A stretch of DNA of 64,000 nt. Origin: Cristatella mucedo. Lineage: Eukaryota; Bryozoa; Phylactolaemata; Cristatellidae. Shown one piece after another: positions 58,166 through 64,000 of this stretch (its first letter is position 1; each line of letters opens with the position of its first letter). Below the pieces are notes generated by a model. The model did not search any database. It was not told where the DNA came from and saw only the letters and a list, made by a program, of their open reading frames with translations. The DNA is taken from NCBI GenBank assembly GCA_009760855.2, contig WPIO01000003.1, forward strand, positions 179,001 to 243,000, in the 5' to 3' direction. The translations under genes and the position numbers were made by a program.

Positions 58166-58774
58166 TAATTTTACGAATCCAGTAACTCCTGCCCACCGCT
58201 AGCTAAACTTGGAATACCTGGCCCCAGTCCAAGGCCGTTCTTCTCGACGATGTTCAGTGAGCCGCCAGAAGCTCTGAAAAACTCTTCGACTCTCTGCTCA
58301 TAGAAGTGGGGATTTCTAACTGCTTCGGGAGCATCATGATCACGCTCACTGCTGCAGACGTCATAGCACCTGCGACAGGCAAGCCCTCAGCGATAGCTCG
58401 TGGCTGCCCAGCGTTGCCTGCCATTGCACTGGTGGCGCCGGCACGATGGCAGATGGCCGTATGATTCCCCATCGAGTCAGGCACAGCAGCTGTGAGCGCG
58501 TGGCCTGATAGCGACGCTCGGACGGTTGATAACGAGCGAGGAACGTTCTCGGTCAAGTGCTCGCCAAAAGCAAACGACGCGGCAAACCTTTCCACAACAT
58601 CGATGTATTAGTGCAGCGACTTGGCGGGCGTAGCGGCGAACAAAGCACGCTTGTGCATTGAGAGAGGCGAGGATCACGTCTACTCGGGCCAGCAAATATA
58701 CGGTCAAGCTGGAGTGAGTCGGGCACTCATTCGCAGATCGCCTTTTGGCTAGTCGACGGTTGTGAGCCCTTGGG

Positions 58775-58800
58775 GGCGGGGGGGGGGGGGGGAGGGAGGG
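58775..58800. repeat. Poly-G tract
   Basis: A run of G broken by one C and one A, which could form a G-quadruplex. Confidence 0.8.
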
Positions 58801-58873
58801 CTGAACAACGTGGCGGCGATGCCACGCCGATACAGCCGGCTGCACCTGCCCACTAGCAGCCGCCTGCAGGCCA

Positions 58874-59161
58874 TTAACAGTCAATTTTAGCTACCGTCGA
58901 CACAGGAACGCCACACCCACCACAGCGAGTCGTTTCGGATGACCACCGTACGCTGTTCAGGGCAACGCCGTCGAAGCAGTGGCCACAGTCAGGGTACGGG
59001 CAGCTAAAGGTCACCAGGTCAGCCAGCGGCTGCAACGAAAATGGAGACTCCGCTGCACAGGCTTCAGCCTGGCGGTAGCCCGCCAGCAGCACCGAATCCT
59101 CCGTTAAAGCCGCCCAGCCACCGTTGGCCGGAAATCCGGGCTTGGTGTTGGGTCTCTTCAT
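58874..59161 (-). CDS. Possible coding frame with a C..C / CxxC zinc-binding pattern
   Basis: A 95-codon ATG-initiated minus-strand frame. It ends CPYPDCGHCFDGVALNS, RWSSE, TTRCGGCGVPVS, so two cysteine clusters about 20 residues apart could bind zinc. The composition is protein-like, unlike the neighbouring G-tract. Another minus-strand frame at 59380-59658 (NNNSINIIMKLEADGLTQQA) could be an upstream exon. No family recognised; it could be a transposon remnant. Confidence 0.28.
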   Translation of the reverse strand: MKRPNTKPGFPANGGWAALTEDSVLLAGYRQAEACAAESPFSLQPLADLVTFSCPYPDCGHCFDGVALNSVRWSSETTRCGGCGVPVSTVAKIDC

Positions 59162-59659
59162 CGTTGGCCCAACGTCAGCAGAGTGACCCTAGCCGCAAGA
59201 CGGCGAAAATATTCTGAACGACGCGTACCTAATAAACCTGATCTGTTTGTATAGCATTGCTGCTATTACATTTCTCACGAAGGAAATGTTTAATAAAAAG
59301 CGAAAGACTTAGTATTTGAAGAGAATACGGTAATCTTATTCGAATATTGGCGGTTAGCACCCTGTTGGTAGAGAAGAGGCTAGGAGTCGCGGCACAAAAG
59401 CTCGGCCAGGGGTGGGGCCCGAGTGTGGTGCTGCATTGCTGGCCGGGAGCTCGGAACTGGTCGGCGAATGCAGATTTGCTTGAATTTCATAAACGCACGT
59501 AGCGGCAGGATGCCCTCTTCCGGCGGCCTTCCATACGAGTCTGCTTGTTGCGTCAAGCCGTCTGCTTCAAGCTTCATAATAATGTTGATTGAGTTGTTAT
59601 TCCGGTCTACAGACATTACATTGAAACGATCTTCATTATACCTAAGGTTTCCTCTCAAG

Positions 59660-61590
59660 ATGTTCGAACTTCCATGTCAGGACTTCGGGGTCGGGTTCGT
59701 GAAGTGCAACCACCTCATCTATAAGCCAAGACCTATTTAGATGTCTTACATATTTTCGTGTCTGTCTCATGAAAAGTATGCTTCCTTTTTGCAACTGGAA
59801 AAATTATAATGCTTAATGACTTGCGTACTGCGGCATACAATCCTAGTGATTGATCTCTGCCGAAAGAATTGTCTGCATAGCGGCCAAGTCTGAGGACCCC
59901 AGGAAAGCCTGAGGTTTAAAATCTCCTCTCTACCCTTCCTGTGCTACGCCGTGTGTTCAAACCGAAGCTGTGCTTTGTTCATGCTCAATTTTGTATGCTA
60001 AATGTTACAATGATATACTGCAGATTATGCAATTACAAATTGAAGGTGCCGTTAACTCGGCCAATCGGGGACTGAGAAAAATAGTACATGCTTAACGAGC
60101 TAGTATGCAGCCTGCTCCTGTTTATGACTAATCACATTAGCAAGCAGGTGATTACACATTCGTTCTGACCACAATAATATACATTACAAGACTCAGCGTA
60201 TAGTGGCATTCAACTAGGGTACAGTTCAAGCCCTACTAGCAGGCACTCGCCGGGAGCCCTTCAGGAACCCTAAACAGTCATCGAATGGCATTCTTGCCTC
60301 TGGCATTTCATGCGAATAGAATATGTTACAATGTGTGCTCTGTCCCATTCATGCGAATAGAATATGTTACAATGTGTGCTCTGTCCCACCAGATTAATTC
60401 GACTTGACTCGATATGACTACATCTCCGATCTATCATGAATAGCGCGACATGGACACACCACTTCAAGAGCCTTTTTCGTACAGTCATCAATTCGGCAAG
60501 TGGTAGATATTTGAGCACATTTTGGGCTGCTTGAAAAATTGCAGGAAAAAGGACACGAACAATTCAGTGCTAACAAATTTTAAATAGTCATCTAGGTAAG
60601 CTTCTTTGGATGCTAACACCAATGTAATACTCCAGTTGCAAATAATGGTTAGCTTTCCAATGCTAATCGCCTGTACCCAGGCACTGTCATAAAATGCCCT
60701 AAGCAGCTATCTTCGAGCATCCGTATCCCTGCCTCGAGTCATTTTCGGGAGACATGCCGACGAACTAGCCAAGGCCGCAGGCCAACGAGGCTGCAGTGAA
60801 TGAAGGCTGATCAAGATGACTTCTTTCTCACATCTCAACCAGCTAGGTAGGTAGGGCCTCAGTCTCAGGTCTGTTAGATTATGTCTCAGGTGTCTAAAGG
60901 AGACATGGTAGACCAAGTTGCATCCAGCAAGAGAGAGCCTAGCTAGCTTGCAGCAAGTGAAATAAGCCATGCATTAAAAATAAACAGAAATGCCACAATT
61001 TCGGTGCAAATACACAAGGCTGTCGTCTGACGGGGGGGGATCCTCTATTGCACATGCTTACAAAGCAACTAAACACTTCCCTAGCCCTTGAACTTGAATA
61101 TGTAGATTACTCACACGGTGAGTCCACCTCACTCCACTAATGAGCATAGCACTGAGCATAGTGAAAGATCAAAAACACTACAACAATAAATAGTACATAT
61201 TAATCCACACAGCAGAAAAGCCTCTAGCAAGCATACCCTACTAGCAAAGCATATTCGATATGCCATCTGGTGCCAGATCTGCAATATTTCCTCTCGGTCA
61301 GTCGGGAGGTGACACCACGTAAACGTGTATCACCTGCTGACCAGGAGGTACAATTTCATTTGAGCCACCGTGGATATCTTCAGCATTTGTGTCTAGAAAA
61401 CAAAATAGAGCAGATGGAAGAGCCTATAACCTATGCAACCATACCAAAGTCCGCTAATCGATTTAAATAGGCAAACATACAGTAAGGGCTCTAAGAACCA
61501 GAATATAATGCAGGGCTCGTGCACCAGACCAAACTAGCTAAAGACATCAAAGGCATATACAGATAGACATCAAAATAGAGAGACATTATG
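59660..61590. other. No gene recognised
   Basis: Holds a 41-bp tandem duplication. A minus frame at 60707-60970 has no splice support. Confidence 0.4.
60307..60388. repeat. 41-bp perfect tandem duplication
   Basis: The unit beginning ttcatgcgaatagaatatgt is repeated exactly at 60307 and 60348. Confidence 0.92.
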
Positions 61591-61735
<145 letters not shown>

Positions 61736-61837
61736 TAAACACATATGCAGATATCAGAGTGTGAATGAGTCAGAAGAATCGAGTTCGTGATGATTTGGAA
61801 AAAATGTTCACATCCAACTACCTAGCAGCTGTTAACA

Positions 61838-62122
61838 CTATCTCATCAAACTATTGACTGTGTCTTGCAGACCTACGGCACACGCTGACTGACTGACGAG
61901 CATTAACAGCTGCACGGCTGCTACCGGGTCTGTACCTGGCACAACGAAGATAAGCTGCCCGGCTTCCACGTTACTAAGAGGGTCTGTGACTGGCAGAACT
62001 GTCATTTGCTTGTCCTTCTGTTCTGACTTGGCCTGCAAACCATCACCAGCAGACGGTAGAGCAGACGAAGCCCTTCCACTTCGAGAAGAGCCGGCTGATG
62101 CAGCACGAGTCCTTTTGCCGAC
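61838..62122 (-). CDS. Unrecognised minus gene, terminal exon with stop
   Basis: The acceptor is catctattattag; phase 0 in; 94 codons and TAG. It starts VGKRTRAASAGSSRSGRASS, a basic Ser-rich linker with possible phosphorylation sites, then a hydrophobic segment and a short tail ending DTVNSLMR. Confidence 0.65.
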   Translation of the reverse strand, partial: VGKRTRAASAGSSRSGRASSALPSAGDGLQAKSEQKDKQMTVLPVTDPLSNVEAGQLIFVVPGTDPVAAVQLLMLVSQSACAVGLQDTVNSLMR

Positions 62123-63593
62123 CTAATAATAGATGAACCTTGAAGGTAAGTGACTGGTCGGCCTGGCTGTGGTCCCAAACAACGGCATCATGTTAAAATG
62201 CACCGAGAAGTTCCGAGTTATCGACATGCTTAAATGTGCATCACATTAAATCGCAGAGCTGACAATGGATGTCCAAACCTGCAGCTGAGATACTAAACAC
62301 AAAATGTATACGCATAGTGCAAATGATCAGCTACTTCTACCGTTATGAGCCACAAAGATTGTGGGTTCACTTAGTCATGGCTTCCGAATTAGGTCTCACT
62401 TAATTAATTTAAATTCAAACAGTCTTACTATTGGTTCTGCAAAAAACCTATAGGACACCATCGATTCGGCAGAGTCGATAACATTCTCGATCTCGTGTAC
62501 AGGAATTGATAGGAAGTCAATGGACTCCGGTCTTAACGCGCCAGCTTAAAAAAGAAACCAAATTCGTGCTATCAGGGGCTCTTCACAACAAGAAACAGGA
62601 AAAAAAGTCGCTGCGTGGAAGCATTAACTAACTCACCTTTAGGCATACTAAGTAGCAACATTGGCTGAGCCATGTCAGTATTTGCTCGGTCAAACCAGCG
62701 AGCTGAAACTAATCATACGGAACTCTTTAGGCCTAAACGGTTTCTTTTAATTATTTGTGCTGCATCTTCGCGGTGACTTGAAAAGTTACAGGGTTTCCTC
62801 TGAAACAGACTCATACGTCCCAAAATGTGCAGTCACCCTCGATAACAGATCGCTTCTTTCGCCGAAGACTTGCTTGACCCATTCCGACTTAAAAAATCAA
62901 GCGACACAGCTGGCAGTCCGGACAAACCGTGAATGTGCTCAGTGTCTGATCCAGCTCGGCAAATATCCTCTGAGCAGCGATCCACTAAGTGGTAGCAAAG
63001 AGTGTCTGCTGTAAGCGAATCTCGGAAGCGATTCATCAGGGCCATTGATAATTAATCTCATCCTCTTACTTACAACAAATGCAAGCATCGCAACCAACTT
63101 TGCTTTGCTACTAAGGAAACTGTAGCACGTGAACAGCTGACACAATCTCTGCTCATTTAAACTGGCCACATATTCCAAGTCAGCTTATTTCCTGTAAGTA
63201 TACAATTACCGTCGTCATACCAATCCTGAGATATGCTTTTCGTGATGCGAATTTCGGCAAGCCAAAATCATATATAATGGTTTTACTAAAAGTTCGTTAT
63301 ACCCAAACCCTGACTGGACGATAGGCAGACAATGTGGGGTTCACTATCACCGGGCTCATAGTAAACAGAGCACATTCTATATATGGAGATGGATATTGAC
63401 AAAGTACAAAATACAGGGTCATTTACATACCTACCGTACTAGCCGTATGGCCTACATGGGGGTAAGAGGGCGGCCCGGATGCTGCAGCACTGCCCTCTGC
63501 TGCCGGGAATGCCCTTTAGCCCCTGAAAATCCATAAAGACATTATAGACACGCCTGGAGAGGGCTTCCGGGCGGCATGCCGAAGGCACGAACT
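61838..63593 (-). CDS. Unrecognised gene, C-terminal six exons (5' partial)
   Basis: Gene span on the minus strand. Six short exons join in phase (1,1,1,1,0) to about 278 residues or more, ending in TAG at 61838. Pieces in order include EFVPSACRPEALSRRVYN, LEYVASLNEQRLCQLFTCYS, LVAMLAFVV, TLCYHLVDRCSEDI, RWFDRANTDMAQPMLLLSMP, PESIDFLSIPVHEIENVIDS, FFAEPI, then a basic Ser/Ala-rich linker (KRTRAASAGSSRSGRASS) and GQLIFVVPGTDPVAAVQLLM. The phase agreement and amino-acid composition argue for a real gene. I see no domain I can name, no membrane span and no signal peptide; the hydrophobic stretches look like packed helices. One internal donor is ambiguous and the true start was not found. Confidence 0.62.
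62429..62544 (-). CDS. Unrecognised minus gene, exon
   Basis: The acceptor is cttttttaag and the donor ATA|gtaaga; phase 1 in, 0 out. It encodes GALRPESIDFLSIPVHEIEN and ends MVSYRFFAEPI. Confidence 0.62.
62637..62702 (-). CDS. Unrecognised minus gene, 66-nt exon
   Basis: The acceptor is gattagtttcag and the donor AAAG|gtgagt; phase 1-1. It encodes RWFDRANTDMAQPMLLLSMP. Both splice sites are strong. Confidence 0.65.
62889..63008 (-). CDS. Unrecognised minus gene, exon (3' edge uncertain)
   Basis: The acceptor is gattcgcttacag; phase 1 in. It encodes DTLCYHLVDRCSEDICRAGS and GLSGLPAVSLDFL. Two poor donors give the required phase 1: TTAA|gtcgga (exon ends at 62889) or ATCT|gttatc (exon ends at 62847, adding 14 codons). 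Confidence 0.52.
63070..63183 (-). CDS. Unrecognised minus gene, exon
   Basis: The acceptor is gaaataag (all frames from the upstream cag hit stops) and the donor GTAA|gtaaga; phase 1-1. It encodes DLEYVASLNEQRLCQLFTCY, then FLSSKAKLVAMLAFVV. Confidence 0.6.
63456..63593 (-). CDS. Unrecognised minus gene, most 5' exon proposed
   Basis: On the minus strand the acceptor is ccattgttttag and the donor CCAT|gtaggc; phase 1-1. It encodes EFVPSACRPEALSRRVYNVF, then MDFQGLKGIPG. The reading frame stays open upstream to about 63816, so the exon could be longer, starting after aaaagcag. Confidence 0.45.
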
Positions 63594-64000
63594 CTAAAAC
63601 AATGGACACAGGTTCGCTTTTGGGCAGGTCAAAAGATGCTGGCAGGACAGAGCTCGTCGGCCCACGCCAACGAGCTTCCGGAAACGAGGTAGGCCTGCTT
63701 TCGAAGAGACCCTGCCAAGGCAAGGAGCTTCCGCTTCGCCCACTTGGCTGCTGCGCACTTTCAGGCGCACTTCCCACGTGCGCGCACGTACAGCTGCAGA
63801 CTCTCAGAGCTTGGTGATGCCAGCTGCTTTTCTTTTTCGGGCGCGATCTACAAAGGTTTACCGAGCGGCTCGCCTGCCTTCGGCTTAAAGTGACAGGCTC
63901 ACAAAAAATTCGTTATTAGAAACTAATTTTTAAAATTAGTATAACTTATAGGCAATTGTTTTAGAGAAGAGCCTTTCCTTGTGGCCTTGCCCTTGCAGCA

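Overview
This window is animal (metazoan) nuclear DNA, probably from an invertebrate; I cannot name the species. The signs are genes split into many short exons with matching GT-AG (once GC-AG) intron phases, a TMEM145/GPR180-family seven-pass membrane protein gene (a family known from animals), tRNA-derived SINEs, decayed CR1/L2-type LINEs and very long dinucleotide microsatellites. There is no bacterial, viral or CRISPR-like organisation. Nearly all long open frames in GC-rich or simple-sequence DNA are chance. I rebuilt the genes by hand from splice sites, phase continuity and protein sense.

Layout. (1) About 3.87-25.74 kb, + strand: nine exons of a TMEM145-like gene, 382 residues to the stop. 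The amino-terminal exons are missing and presumably lie to the left of the window. Its introns hold a LINE, SINEs, (GT)n, (AT)n and (CT)n arrays and a GC-rich patch. (2) About 25.7-46.4 kb: no gene recognised; SINEs, LINE fragments, microsatellites and several CpG/GC-rich islands. (3) 46.5-55.0 kb, + strand: a complete ten-exon gene for a 761-residue secreted protein with a signal peptide, a long coiled-coil stalk encoded by phase-0 exons, and a carboxy-terminal C-type-lectin-like domain that lacks the usual calcium/sugar motifs. (4) 55-61.8 kb: sparse DNA with one odd cysteine-rich minus-strand frame. (5) 61.84-63.6 kb, - strand: the carboxy-terminal six exons of a gene I do not recognise; its start lies to the right of the window or in unresolved sequence.

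Repeats. SINE family A has a tRNA-like head and a tail that includes the gcgctat motif. SINE family B carries a perfect GGTTCGAATCC B box. A longer dispersed sequence, family C, seems to share its end with SINE A and may be the 3' end of its LINE partner. A CR1/L2-type LINE is present in at least five pieces, one of them split by a SINE B. The genes show no sign of working together. The most unusual candidates are the coiled-coil/lectin-like protein, with its modular exons, and the unrecognised minus-strand gene.
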